The notes beneath the pieces were generated by a model that saw only the letters and a program-made list of their open reading frames with translations, made no database searches and was not told where the DNA came from. Source: Micromonospora ureilytica (GTDB lineage Bacteria; Actinomycetota; Actinomycetes; Mycobacteriales; Micromonosporaceae). From it: 64,000 nucleotides of DNA. Below are positions 8,201 through 16,474 of this stretch, piece after piece; position 1 is the first letter of the stretch; every line of letters begins with the position of its first letter. The translations under genes and the position numbers were made by a program. Location: the NCBI RefSeq assembly GCF_015751765.1, contig NZ_JADOTX010000001.1:1488001-1552000 (forward strand), in the 5' to 3' direction.

Positions 8201-8716
8201 ATGTTCCGCGCCGTCGTGTTGATCGCTGCTGTGGTGCTCGCCGCGGATCAGCTCACCAAGTACTGGGCCGAGTCCGCGCTCTCCGACGGGCAGACCATCA
8301 CGATTCTCGGTGACCTGCTGCAACTGCGGCTCCTGTACAACCCGGGTGCCGCCTTCTCGATCGGTTCCGCGTACACCTGGATCTTCGCGGTGTTCGCGGC
8401 GGCGGCGGTGGTCGCGGTGACTGTCGTGGCGTGGCGGGTCACGTCGCGCGCCTGGGCGGTGGCGTTGGGCCTGGTGCTCGGCGGGGCGGCGACGCACCTG
8501 CTGGACCGCCTCTTCCGGGAGCCGGGGTTCGCTCGCGGGCACGTGGTGGACTTCATCGACTACGCCGGGTTCTTCGTCGGCAACGTCGCCGACATCGCCC
8601 TGGTGGTCGGCGTGGGCATCGTCATGCTGCTCAACGTGCGCGGCGTTCCGCTGCGCGCGACGGCCGGGCCGGGCGAGACCCGCAGCGACGAGCAGGTGTC
8701 GTCGTCAGGCGCCTGA
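8201..8716 (+). CDS. lspA: Lipoprotein signal peptidase (signal peptidase II)
   Basis: Four-helix membrane aspartyl protease that removes signal peptides from prolipoproteins. Seen: first helix with DQLTKYW, the NPGAAFSIG motif, the catalytic-region motif GGAATHLLDRL, and VVDFIDY followed by GNVADIALVVG carrying the second Asp. In most LspA proteins the third motif reads GG..GN..DR; here the Asn position is His, a departure worth noting, although both catalytic Asp remain. The length (171) is normal. The 3' end overlaps the convergent lutC gene by 12 nt. Confidence 0.87.
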   Translation: MFRAVVLIAAVVLAADQLTKYWAESALSDGQTITILGDLLQLRLLYNPGAAFSIGSAYTWIFAVFAAAAVVAVTVVAWRVTSRAWAVALGLVLGGAATHLLDRLFREPGFARGHVVDFIDYAGFFVGNVADIALVVGVGIVMLLNVRGVPLRATAGPGETRSDEQVSSSGA

Positions 8717-9319
8717 GCTGCCCGGCGGGCTGATCAGGACGACCTCCAGCCGGCGCGGGCCGTGCACTCCCTCGACACGGTTGAGCTCGATGTCGCTTGT
8801 CGCGGACGGACCGGAGATCCAGGTCAGCGGGGCGCGCGGGTCCAGTCGGGTGAACGCCTCCGGCAGCAGACCGACGACCTGGTCGGTGCGGACGACGCAG
8901 ATGTGCCGGTCGGGCACCAGGGTGAGCGCGCGCCGCCCCTGCGCCGGGCCGGCGTCGAGGATGATCGTCCCCGTGTCGGCGACAGCGACGGCGCAGCCGG
9001 TCAGGACCGCGTCCAGGTCGTCGAGGGCGGCCGGTGACAGCGGGGGAGCGTCGCGGTGCAGCTGCCCGGCGTAGCCGGCCAGCCAGTCGGCGGGGACGTC
9101 GGTGGGGACGGCGAGCCGATCGACCTCGCCGAGCAGCCGGGGTAGGGCGCCGATGCCGTGGTGGACGACCGCCCGGTAGTCCTCCAGGCGGTCGACGAGG
9201 GCTGCGATCAGGTCGGGTCGGTCGTCGACCCGGCGGTACCCGCGGGGCACCTGCACCGGCGGCGGGCTGTCGGCCAGGGCCGTCCGGAGCCGCGCCAGGA
9301 TCTCGTCACGTGCGCTCAC
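8705..9319 (-). CDS. lutC: LutC, lactate utilization protein (LUD domain)
   Basis: Third subunit of the LutABC iron-sulfur complex, which oxidises L-lactate to pyruvate. It is a 204-residue LUD-fold protein with VAVADTGTIILDAGPAQGRR and LTWISGPSATSDIELNRVEG near the C-terminus, both typical. The frame is open to 9385, but the GTG at 9319 overlaps the lutB stop (GTGA), so it starts there. The order lutA-lutB-lutC with overlapping ends marks a single operon, and the FadR-type regulator gene lies immediately upstream. Confidence 0.9.
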   Translation of the reverse strand: MSARDEILARLRTALADSPPPVQVPRGYRRVDDRPDLIAALVDRLEDYRAVVHHGIGALPRLLGEVDRLAVPTDVPADWLAGYAGQLHRDAPPLSPAALDDLDAVLTGCAVAVADTGTIILDAGPAQGRRALTLVPDRHICVVRTDQVVGLLPEAFTRLDPRAPLTWISGPSATSDIELNRVEGVHGPRRLEVVLISPPGSSGA

Positions 9320-10761
9320 TGCTTTCCCCACCATTCCCGGAAGGTCTGCGGCGCGGGCAGCGGCAGGTCTCGCGACCGGGTCCACGCCGAGGCGGGCCAG
9401 GGCAGTCGCCGCAGCGTCCGGGCGCCGGTGCGCCGCTCACGGTACGCCCCGAGCGGCCCCGCGCCGGCCCGGGCCAGCCGCAGGGCGACGGCCCAGCGTC
9501 GAGGGCTGCGCATCACCCAGGACAGGACGCGCATGGTGGCCCGTTCGGCCGGCGGGTGCGGTGCCTGCTGGCGGAGGTGGACCAGGATCTCCGGAATGTT
9601 GATCTTCACGGGGCACACGTCGTAGCAGGCGCCGCAGAGGGTCGACGCGTACGGCAGCGAGGCGTTGTCGGCCACGCCGGTCAGCTGCGGCGACAGGATC
9701 GCGCCGATTGGCCCCGGGTACACCGAGCCGTACGCGTGCCCGCCGGCCCGCTCGTACACCGGGCAGACGTTGAGGCACGCGGAGCAGCGGATGCAGGACA
9801 GCGCGGGCCGCCCGACCGGGTCGGCGAGCACGGCGGACCGGCCATTGTCGACAAGCACGACGTGCACGTCCTGCGGGCCGTCGCCGGGGGTGACGCCGGT
9901 CCACATCGAGGTGTACGGGTTCATCCGCTCGCCGGTCGATGATCGCGGCAGCAGTTGCAGGAAGACCTCCAGGTCGGTGAAGGTCGGCAGCAGCTTCTCG
10001 ACGCCGACGACGCTGATCAGCGTCTCGGGGAGGGTGAGGCACATGCGCCCGTTGCCCTCGGACTCCACCACCACGAGGGTGCCGGTGTCGGCGACGGCGA
10101 AGTTGGCGCCAGAGACGGCGACCCGGGCGGAGAGGAAACGGCGTCGCAGGTGGACGCGGGCGGCCTCGGCCAGCGCGGCCGGTTCGTCGCTCAGGTCGGC
10201 CGGCGCGTCGGACATGCGACGCTGGAAGATCTCCCGGATCTGGGCCCGGTTGTAGTGGATCGCCGGCACCAGGATGTGCGAGGGGGTGTCCTCGCCGAGC
10301 TGCACGATCAGCTCCGCGAGGTCGGTCTCGTACGCGGCGATCCCGGCGGCCTCCAGCGCCTCGTTGAGTTCGATCTCCTGGGTCGCCATCGACTTGACCT
10401 TCACGACCTCGTCGGCACCGGCGGCCCGGGTCAACGCGACAACGATCCGGCACGCCTCGGCCGCGTCGCGGGCCCAGTGCACTGTGGCGCCGGCAGCGGT
10501 GGCGGACGCCTCGAACTGCTCCAGCAACTCCGGCAACCGACGTTGGACGTCCGCCTTGATCGCCGAGCCGGCGTCCCGCAGGGCCTCCCAGTCGGGTACC
10601 TCGTCGACCACCCGCGCTCGCTTGGCGCGGATGGTGCGGGTGGCCCGGTGCAGGTTGGCTCGGAGTTGCGTGTCGGCGACGGCCGGCTTGGCTGCGGTGG
10701 GGAAGGGTAGCGGCGTGCGGATCCGCCCGCTCCCGGTGGCGGGTGCGACCGGATGGCTCAT
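9316..10761 (-). CDS. lutB: LutB, iron-sulfur subunit of lactate oxidation complex
   Basis: 481-residue protein: a LUD domain (about 70-290) followed by two [4Fe-4S] ferredoxin-type motifs, CIRCSACLNVCPVY near residue 322 and CGACYDVCPVKINIPE near 374, then a C-terminal helical region. It passes electrons from lactate oxidation, presumably to the quinone pool. The reading frame is open upstream to 11346 but overlaps lutA in another frame. The ATG at 10761 forms an ATGA overlap with the lutA stop and gives the normal LutB length. Confidence 0.92.
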   Translation of the reverse strand: MSHPVAPATGSGRIRTPLPFPTAAKPAVADTQLRANLHRATRTIRAKRARVVDEVPDWEALRDAGSAIKADVQRRLPELLEQFEASATAAGATVHWARDAAEACRIVVALTRAAGADEVVKVKSMATQEIELNEALEAAGIAAYETDLAELIVQLGEDTPSHILVPAIHYNRAQIREIFQRRMSDAPADLSDEPAALAEAARVHLRRRFLSARVAVSGANFAVADTGTLVVVESEGNGRMCLTLPETLISVVGVEKLLPTFTDLEVFLQLLPRSSTGERMNPYTSMWTGVTPGDGPQDVHVVLVDNGRSAVLADPVGRPALSCIRCSACLNVCPVYERAGGHAYGSVYPGPIGAILSPQLTGVADNASLPYASTLCGACYDVCPVKINIPEILVHLRQQAPHPPAERATMRVLSWVMRSPRRWAVALRLARAGAGPLGAYRERRTGARTLRRLPWPASAWTRSRDLPLPAPQTFREWWGKQ

Positions 10762-11468
10762 GAGGTGGCTCCCGTCTCGGCGAGAATCTCGGCGTAGTGC
10801 ACGGCCCGGACACCAGAGCGGTGGCGGTCGAGGCCGCCGCCGATGTGCGCCAGGCAGGAGTTGTCGGCAGCGGCGAGCACCCGTGCGCCGGTGTCGCGGA
10901 CCCGGGCGCACTTGTCGGTGAGCATCGCCGTGGAGACGTCCGGGTTCTTCAGGGCGAACGTGCCGCCGAAACCACAGCACTCCTCGGCGTCGCCCAGCTC
11001 GACCAGCTTGATCCCGCGCACCTGGCGCAGCAGGGTCAGCGGCCGGTCGCCGAGGCGCAACATGCGCAGGCCGTGGCAGGTCGGGTGGTAGGTGACCGTC
11101 TCCGGGAACTCGGCGCCGACGTCGGTGACGCCGAGAACGTCGACGAGCAACTCGGACAGCTCGTACGTGCGGGCGGCCACCGAGGTGGCGGGCGGGTGCA
11201 GACGCGGGTACTGGTCGCGGATCATCGCGGTGCACGACCCGGACGGCACGACGATGGCGTCGTAGGAGTCGAAGACGTCGACGTAGTTGCGCACCATCGG
11301 CATGGCCTCGGCCCGGTAACCCGTGTTGGCGTGCATCTGCCCGCAACAGGTCTGGTCGGCGGGGAAGTCGACGGTGTGGCCGAGTCGCCGCAGGATGCGG
11401 GTGACCGCGATGCCGGTGGCCGGGAACGCGAGGTCGTTGACGCAGGTGATGAAGAGGGCGATCCGCAC
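10758..11468 (-). CDS. lutA: LutA, (Fe-S)-binding CCG-domain subunit
   Basis: 236-residue subunit with two cysteine-rich CCG domains: CCGQMHANTGY near residue 41 and EECCGFGGTFALKNP near 163, plus PTCHG. These bind Fe-S in glycolate/lactate oxidase-type complexes. The GTG at 11468 has AGGAG 6 nt upstream. First gene of lutABC. No lactate permease gene lies in or near the operon, which fits a role in oxidising lactate made inside the cell. Confidence 0.92.
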   Translation of the reverse strand: MRIALFITCVNDLAFPATGIAVTRILRRLGHTVDFPADQTCCGQMHANTGYRAEAMPMVRNYVDVFDSYDAIVVPSGSCTAMIRDQYPRLHPPATSVAARTYELSELLVDVLGVTDVGAEFPETVTYHPTCHGLRMLRLGDRPLTLLRQVRGIKLVELGDAEECCGFGGTFALKNPDVSTAMLTDKCARVRDTGARVLAAADNSCLAHIGGGLDRHRSGVRAVHYAEILAETGATS

Positions 11469-11496
11469 GGCGGCTCCTCGGATGTGTGGGGGTGGG

Positions 11497-12216
11497 TCAC
11501 GCCGAGTCGCGCGGTGTTCCGGGGGTGGGTGGCTGGTCGAAGGCGGGCAGGTGGCGCTCCCGGGCGGCGCTGAGGTGGGCGCGCATCGCCTCGGTGGCGG
11601 CCGCCGCGTCGCCGGCGACGATGGCGGCGGCGATGCGCTGGTGCTCGGTGTTGGTGTCCGGTGCGCCGGCGACCGGAAAGTACAGCCGGTGCAGGTGCAG
11701 GTGTGAGTGCAGCCGCGTGATGGTGTCCCGCAGCAGTGGGCTGCCGGACACCTCGGCGATGAGATCGTGGAATTTCGCGTCCAGCGCGGTGAAGGCGGCG
11801 TGCCGGCGATATCCGTCGCCGGCCTCCACGTCGATGCTCGCCGCCGCCTCGGCGCTGATCCGGTGGCGTGCTTCGGCGGAGGCGTGCGTGGCGGCCCGTC
11901 CCGCGGTGGCGCCCTCCAACAGTTGGCGGACGTCGAACAGGTCGTCGAACTCGGCGCGGCTCAGCAGCGGCGTGGTGGTGTAGCCGGAGAGCGGGCGTTT
12001 ACGGACCAGGCCGTCGGCCTCCAGCCGGGCGAGGGCCTCGCGGACCGGGGTGGGGGAGACGTCCAGCTCCCGGGCGAGCGCGTCGATGTTGACCCGCTCG
12101 TCGGGGGGAAGGATGTGGTCCATGACCAGCGTCTTTATCGACTCGTAGACGTCCTCGGTGAGGGTGAGCCGACGGGCGGGACGGAGTCGGCCCTCGCGAG
12201 GTTCCTGCTGGGCCAT
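11497..12216 (-). CDS. GntR/FadR-type transcriptional regulator (FCD domain)
   Basis: About 239 residues: an N-terminal winged helix with VYESIKTLVMDHILPPDERV and LARELDVSPTPVREALARLEADGLV, then an all-helical FCD ligand-binding domain with metal-site style His residues. This is the usual regulator class for lactate and sugar-acid pathways. I chose the ATG at 12216, which has GAGGAGG just upstream; the frame is open to 12264. It lies between lutABC (same strand) and the divergent hydrolase/dehydrogenase pair, so it probably controls both through the shared 112-nt gap. Confidence 0.88.
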   Translation of the reverse strand: MAQQEPREGRLRPARRLTLTEDVYESIKTLVMDHILPPDERVNIDALARELDVSPTPVREALARLEADGLVRKRPLSGYTTTPLLSRAEFDDLFDVRQLLEGATAGRAATHASAEARHRISAEAAASIDVEAGDGYRRHAAFTALDAKFHDLIAEVSGSPLLRDTITRLHSHLHLHRLYFPVAGAPDTNTEHQRIAAAIVAGDAAAATEAMRAHLSAARERHLPAFDQPPTPGTPRDSA

Positions 12217-12279
12217 CTCGCCTCCTCGGCCACCCCTTGACTGTGCCGGTGTGAGCGAGTACACACTAGCAAGGCAACA

Positions 12280-12310
12280 TCCTATAGGAAATAGGGGCTT
12301 TGCGTCCTAT
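12280..12310. promoter_or_regulatory. Candidate operator between gntR-lutABC and the hydrolase operon
   Basis: The 112-nt divergent gap contains a perfect 10-bp palindrome TCCTATAGGA (12280-12289) and a second TCCTAT half at 12305-12310. It is AT-rich against a GC-rich background and sits where both promoters would lie. Binding by the adjacent FadR-type regulator is inferred; the sequence does not match an operator I know. Confidence 0.4.
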
Positions 12311-12328
12311 GCACTGGAGGTCGGGTTC

Positions 12329-13168
12329 GTGAGATTCATGCGCGTCGGGCCGGTGGGGCGGGAACGCCCCGTGCTGTACGTCGACGGTCGGCACTTCGAC
12401 CTCTCGTCACTCACCGCCGACATCGACGGCGAGTTCCTCGCCGGCGACGGCGTCCGGCGGGCCCGCGAAGCCACCGACCTGCCCGAGATCGACGTCACCG
12501 GTCAGCGGGTCGGCGCACCGATCGCCCGGCCCGGGGTGGTGCTCTGCGTCGGGCAGAACTACGCGGCGCACGCCGCCGAGTCGGGTGCCACGCCGCCCAC
12601 CGACCCGATCATCTTCTACAAGGCGCCCAACACCGTCGTCGGCCCGTACGACGAGGTCCTGATCCCGCGCGGATCGACGAAGACCGACTGGGAGGTCGAG
12701 TTGGCGGTGGTGATCGGCCGACGGGCCCGCTACCTCGCCTCGCCGGCCGACGCTCTCGGGCACATCGCCGGGTACGTGCTGTCCAACGACGTCTCCGAAC
12801 GGGACTTCCAACTCGCCGTCTCCGGCGGCCAGTGGTCGAAGGGCAAGTCCTGCGAGACGTTCCAACCGCTCGGCCCGTGGCTGGTCACCGCCGACGAGAT
12901 CGGCGACCCGCAGGCGCTGCGGCTGCGCTCCTGGGTCAACGGCGAGCCCCGCCAGGACTCCAGCACCAAAGACATGATCTTCGACGTGGCGTACCTTGTC
13001 TGGCACCTGTCCCAGTTCACCGTCCTGGACCCGGGCGACGTCATCAACACCGGCACCCCGCAGGGAGTGGCGCTCTCCGGCCGATTCCCGTACCTCACCG
13101 CGGGCGACGTGATGGAGATCGAGATCGACGGCCTCGGCCGGCAGCGCAACCCGCTCCGGGACGCCTGA
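12329..13168 (+). CDS. Fumarylacetoacetase-family hydrolase (diketo-deoxy-fuconate/rhamnonate hydrolase likely)
   Basis: 279-residue FAH-family protein with GVVLCVGQNYAAHAAE, the metal-site region DWEVELAVVIG, GYVLSNDVSERDFQ, and GDVINTGTPQGVAL. The family cleaves C-C bonds of diketo acids using Mg2+. The context (SDR dehydrogenase directly after, lutABC and a GntR gene divergent) matches the hydrolase that splits 2,4-diketo-3-deoxy-L-fuconate or -rhamnonate into pyruvate and L-lactate. GGAGGT at 12316-12321 is 7 nt before the GTG at 12329; the frame is open further upstream, but into the promoter region. Specificity is inferred from neighbours. Confidence 0.82.
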   Translation: MRFMRVGPVGRERPVLYVDGRHFDLSSLTADIDGEFLAGDGVRRAREATDLPEIDVTGQRVGAPIARPGVVLCVGQNYAAHAAESGATPPTDPIIFYKAPNTVVGPYDEVLIPRGSTKTDWEVELAVVIGRRARYLASPADALGHIAGYVLSNDVSERDFQLAVSGGQWSKGKSCETFQPLGPWLVTADEIGDPQALRLRSWVNGEPRQDSSTKDMIFDVAYLVWHLSQFTVLDPGDVINTGTPQGVALSGRFPYLTAGDVMEIEIDGLGRQRNPLRDA

Positions 13169-13956
13169 TGCGGTGTGACGGTCTCGTGGCGGTGGTGACC
13201 GGAGGCGGATCGGGGATCGGTCTCGCCTGCGTGCGGGCGTTCACCGCTGCCGGCGCCCGAGTGGGTGTCCTGGATCTGGAGCTGGCCGGTCTGCCGGAGC
13301 ATCCCGGCGTACTCGGCGTCCGGGCGGACGTGGCCGACAGGTCCTCCCTCAGCGCGGCCGTCGCCTCGGTCGCGGAGGCGTTCGGCGGCATCGACATCCT
13401 GGTGAACAACGCAGGTATCTCGGCCGTGGGCACTGTGGAGGAGGACGACGACGAGCGGTGGAGCAGGGTGCTCGACGTCAACGTCTCCGGTGTGGCCCGA
13501 ACCAGCGCCGTCGCCCTGCCGTACCTGCGCCGGTCGTCGTCCGCGGCGATCGTCAACATCTCCTCGATCGCGGCGACCGTCGGCCTGCCCCGACGCGCCC
13601 TGTACTCGGCGTCGAAGGGCGCCGTGCACGCCCTCACCCTCGCCATGGCCGCCGACCTGGTGACGGAGGGCGTCCGGGTCAACTGTGTCGCCCCCGGCAC
13701 CGTCGACACGCCCTGGGTGACCCGCCTGCTCGCCGGCGCGGCCGACCCGACGGCGGAGAAGCGGCAGTTGGCGTCCCGGCAGCCGACCGGCCGCCTGGTG
13801 ACCGCCGACGAGGTGGCCGCCGCCGTCGTCTACCTCGCGTCGCCCGCGACCAGGTCGGTGACCGGTTCGTCGCTGCCGGTGGACGGCGGCATGTCCGGCC
13901 TGCGCCTACCCGCCCGGGTCCCGCCCGCGGCCGATCCTGGCGAACCGGGCGCGTGA
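13168..13956 (+). CDS. SDR-family dehydrogenase (2-keto-3-deoxy-L-fuconate dehydrogenase likely)
   Basis: 262-residue classical short-chain dehydrogenase: cofactor loop TGGGSGIG, then LDLE (acidic residues suggest NAD+ preference), NNAG, catalytic Ser in NISSIA, the YSASK catalytic pair, and a C-terminal VTGSSLPVDGGMSG. The ATG at 13168 overlaps the hydrolase stop as TGATG. In the non-phosphorylating L-fucose and L-rhamnose pathways an SDR oxidises the 2-keto-3-deoxy sugar acid to the 2,4-diketo compound, the substrate of the hydrolase encoded just before. The pathway's own dehydratase is not adjacent; two enolase-superfamily dehydratases occur near 27-29.5 kb. Confidence 0.85.
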   Translation: MRCDGLVAVVTGGGSGIGLACVRAFTAAGARVGVLDLELAGLPEHPGVLGVRADVADRSSLSAAVASVAEAFGGIDILVNNAGISAVGTVEEDDDERWSRVLDVNVSGVARTSAVALPYLRRSSSAAIVNISSIAATVGLPRRALYSASKGAVHALTLAMAADLVTEGVRVNCVAPGTVDTPWVTRLLAGAADPTAEKRQLASRQPTGRLVTADEVAAAVVYLASPATRSVTGSSLPVDGGMSGLRLPARVPPAADPGEPGA

Positions 13957-13968
13957 CATGATTGCGCC

Positions 13969-14880
13969 ATGGGGAAACAGCAGGACGTCGGCGCGGCCGA
14001 CAGTCACAGCGAGTCCGGCACCACCGCCCACCGTCCGATCGGTGGCGGCGATGACGCTCGGCTCGCCCTCGCACAGGACCCCACAACGCCACAAATGACC
14101 CTTATCGACCTGGCCTCCGACCCCTCGGCCCTGGTCCGCAAGGCGGTCGCCGCTCGGGCCGACGCTCCCGCGCAGGCCCTGCGCCCCCTGACCCGCGACC
14201 ACGATCGTCAGGTCCGTGAGGCCGTGGCAAGGAACCCCTCCACCTCGGTCGCCAACCTGATGCGCCTGGTCAAGGACGCCGACCGGTGGGTCCGCTGGGC
14301 GGTCGCCGGCAACCCGGCCTGCGACGAGTCGATCCGCCAGGTCATGTCGGAGACCTCGGACAAGGAACTTCGTGGTCTCCTCGCGGAGAGTCGGGAGCTG
14401 GAGCCGGAGCTGGCCGCCAGGCTGATCGACGACGTCTCACCCGAGGTGCGGGAACGACTCGCCACCCACACCCACGACCCCGACGTGATCACCGCCCTGC
14501 TGGCCGATCGCACCGCTCGCGTACGCAAGGGGGTTGCCCGCAACCCGCGGACCACCGACGAGCAGCGCAGCGCACTCGCCGCGGACCCGGTGGTCGACGT
14601 CCGTGCCGCGCTCGTGCGGGCCGTCGAGCTGAGCGAGGCGGACCTGACCCGACTGGTCGACGACCGCGCGGTGCAGGTTCGAATGGCGATGGCGACGTCC
14701 GAGTTCGTTCCGTCGCACATCCGGCAGGCGCTCGCCCGCGATGCCGACGAGATGGTGGCCAGCGCGGCTCGGGACTACCGCCCCGGCGCCGGCAACGCCT
14801 CCGCCGTGCGGGCGCCCCGCATCGCGCACCGGCCCTCCGCCGCCGGCGCGAATCGATCGGGTGGCGGCACCAACCGGTAG
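13969..14880 (+). CDS. HEAT-like / leucine-rich-variant repeat protein
   Basis: 303-residue cytoplasmic protein built from roughly 24-residue helical repeats of the type D..VR..VA.NP.T....L..L. Examples are DPSALVRKAVAARADAP, DRQVREAVARNPSTS, DRWVRWAVAGNPACDE, TARVRKGVARNPRTTDE and AVQVRMAMATSEFVP. This is the leucine-rich repeat variant/HEAT style solenoid, usually a protein-binding scaffold. The first 40 residues and the Ala/Gly/Arg-rich tail are low complexity. No catalytic motif is seen. It follows the SDR gene by 12 nt but has no clear link to sugar metabolism. Confidence 0.75.
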   Translation: MGKQQDVGAADSHSESGTTAHRPIGGGDDARLALAQDPTTPQMTLIDLASDPSALVRKAVAARADAPAQALRPLTRDHDRQVREAVARNPSTSVANLMRLVKDADRWVRWAVAGNPACDESIRQVMSETSDKELRGLLAESRELEPELAARLIDDVSPEVRERLATHTHDPDVITALLADRTARVRKGVARNPRTTDEQRSALAADPVVDVRAALVRAVELSEADLTRLVDDRAVQVRMAMATSEFVPSHIRQALARDADEMVASAARDYRPGAGNASAVRAPRIAHRPSAAGANRSGGGTNR

Positions 14881-14921
14881 GACCGCGCCGCGTCCCGGGC
14901 CGTGCAGAACGGAACGTACAG

Positions 14922-15030
14922 CTCGGGTACTCAGGCTGGCCTCGAAGCATTCACATGCGTCGTCCCGATCCTCTCTACGCTGCGAATGCCCAGCTTGTGG
15001 GCAGATGTCGGCAAGGGAGGATCAGCAGTG
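14922..15030 (+). repeat. Leader repeat copy A (upstream of phosphoesterase 1)
   Basis: This 109-nt stretch up to and including the GTG start aligns without gaps to 21972-22080 before the paralogous gene. Shared blocks include CTCGGGTA, ATTCAC.TG.GTCGT.CC, CGAATGCCCAGCTT and the Shine-Dalgarno AAGGGAGGATCAGC. It contains an inverted repeat TGCCCA-N5-TGGGCA (about 14988-15004) in both copies, so the repeat is probably a regulatory site or mRNA hairpin kept by selection. Confidence 0.8.
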
Positions 15031-16389
15031 CGCATCAGGAGATCCAGGTCCAGGTTCGTGGCGACGGCCGCGGCGCTGATGGTCGCCGTGGCTGGCGGAA
15101 CACTCACCGGGGGTACGGCGAGCGCTGCCGAGCCCTCCCAGTTCACAGTCGTGGACGGGGCGATCCGTACGGCGACCGGCACCCCAGTGCCGTCCTCCGG
15201 CACACACGCCTCGCTCTGGGGCAACTCCAGCTACGCCACCACCAGCATCAGCGGCTCCGGGCGTGTGCTGATCGGAGCCATCGGGGACAACTGCCAGGGC
15301 TGGCCGACCGTCCGGGTGACGGTCGACGGTGTCGCCGTCGGCCAGACCACCATCGTCAGCGCGACCAGCTACGGCACGTACCCGGTCGGCGCGGCGGTCG
15401 GCGGCGGGCAGCACACCGTGCGAATCCAGCTCATCAACGACTTCCGGGCCGCCCCCTGCGACCGCAACGTCCACATCGCGTACGCGCGGATGGAAACCGC
15501 GAGCGCCACCGACACGAAGTTCAGCTTCGCCGTCCTGCCGGATACCCAGCAGGAGGTGCTCAACGGCTCGGACACCCGGTTCCGCAACCGCACCAACTGG
15601 CTGGTGCAGAACCGTTCCGCGCTGGACCTGCGCTACGTGACGCACTCGGGTGACGTGGTCAACTGGGACACCCCCGACCACTCCCAGTACGTCATCGCCC
15701 GCGACGCGATGAGTCCGATCGAGACCGCTGGCCTCCCGTACTCGCTGGCGATCGGCAACCATGACACCCAGGCGACCGGCGAGGGTGGTTCCGCCCGGGA
15801 CCCCGCCCGCACCCGCGAACTCGTCCGCGACACCACCGTCTTCAACCGGTACTTCACCGCCGGCCAGTACGGCGCGGTGAAGGGCCAGTTCGAGACCGGC
15901 AAGGTGGACAACTCGTACTCCACCTTCGAGGCCGGCGGGGTCCAGTGGATGGTGCTCACACTGGAACTCTGGCCCCGGGTCGCGGCCGTGAACTGGGCCA
16001 GGAGCGTCGTCGCCGCCAACCCCCGGCACAACGTCATCGTCGTCACCCACGACTACATCGACGGCAGCGGCAACATCGAGCAGAGCGCCTCGTACGGCGC
16101 GACCAGCCCGCAGTACCTCTTCGACAACCTGATCAAGCAGTACGCCAACATCCGGTTCGTCTTCTCCGGTCACACGGGCATCGCCGCCAACCGGGTCGAC
16201 ACCGGAGTCAACGGAAACAAGATCTACACGTTCCTCCAGACGTTCCACTCCAACACCACCAACCCGGTACGCCTGGTCGAGGTCGACACCGCCGCCAACT
16301 CGCTGCGGACCTGGATCTACGCCCCGTACAACAACCAGTCGTTCACCGAGTACGACAGGTCCTTCACAGGGCTCGGGGTGGTCCGCTGA
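15028..16389 (+). CDS. Secreted metallophosphoesterase with N-terminal carbohydrate-binding module
   Basis: 453 residues: signal peptide (FVATAAALMVAVAGGTLTGG, cleaved near ASAAE), a beta-sandwich module (about 35-160) resembling Ca-dependent xylan-binding CBMs, then a calcineurin-like phosphoesterase. The metal-site motifs are visible: VLPDTQ, SGDVVNW, GNHDTQ, VVTHDYID and FSGHTG. Substrate unknown; such enzymes can be phosphodiesterases or nucleotidases acting outside the cell. GTG at 15028 with GGGAGG 7 nt upstream; the open frame to 14902 lies in the leader repeat. A paralogue at 22078 lacks the CBM. Confidence 0.85.
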   Translation: MRIRRSRSRFVATAAALMVAVAGGTLTGGTASAAEPSQFTVVDGAIRTATGTPVPSSGTHASLWGNSSYATTSISGSGRVLIGAIGDNCQGWPTVRVTVDGVAVGQTTIVSATSYGTYPVGAAVGGGQHTVRIQLINDFRAAPCDRNVHIAYARMETASATDTKFSFAVLPDTQQEVLNGSDTRFRNRTNWLVQNRSALDLRYVTHSGDVVNWDTPDHSQYVIARDAMSPIETAGLPYSLAIGNHDTQATGEGGSARDPARTRELVRDTTVFNRYFTAGQYGAVKGQFETGKVDNSYSTFEAGGVQWMVLTLELWPRVAAVNWARSVVAANPRHNVIVVTHDYIDGSGNIEQSASYGATSPQYLFDNLIKQYANIRFVFSGHTGIAANRVDTGVNGNKIYTFLQTFHSNTTNPVRLVEVDTAANSLRTWIYAPYNNQSFTEYDRSFTGLGVVR

Positions 16390-16430
16390 CGCTGAGGTGG
16401 CGCTCCGCCGAGCGGCGGATGCGCCCGCGA

Positions 16431-16474
16431 GCGTGATGACTCACGGGCATCATGACGCCCGTGAGTCATCACGC
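16431..16474. terminator. Strong hairpin terminator after phosphoesterase 1
   Basis: Perfect 18-bp stem (16431-16448 with 16457-16474) and an 8-nt loop, 41 nt after the phosphoesterase stop. No U-tract. It separates that gene from the ECF sigma factor unit. Confidence 0.85.

Noticed and set aside
8705..9319. Overlap of lspA and lutC as a possible frameshift or misassembly
   Set aside because: The 12-nt convergent overlap leaves both proteins with normal C-termini, which is common in dense actinobacterial genomes.
10762..11346. N-terminal extension of LutB by 195 residues
   Set aside because: The extension lies over lutA in another frame and is Arg/His/Pro-rich; the ATG at 10761 gives the normal LutB length and an ATGA overlap.
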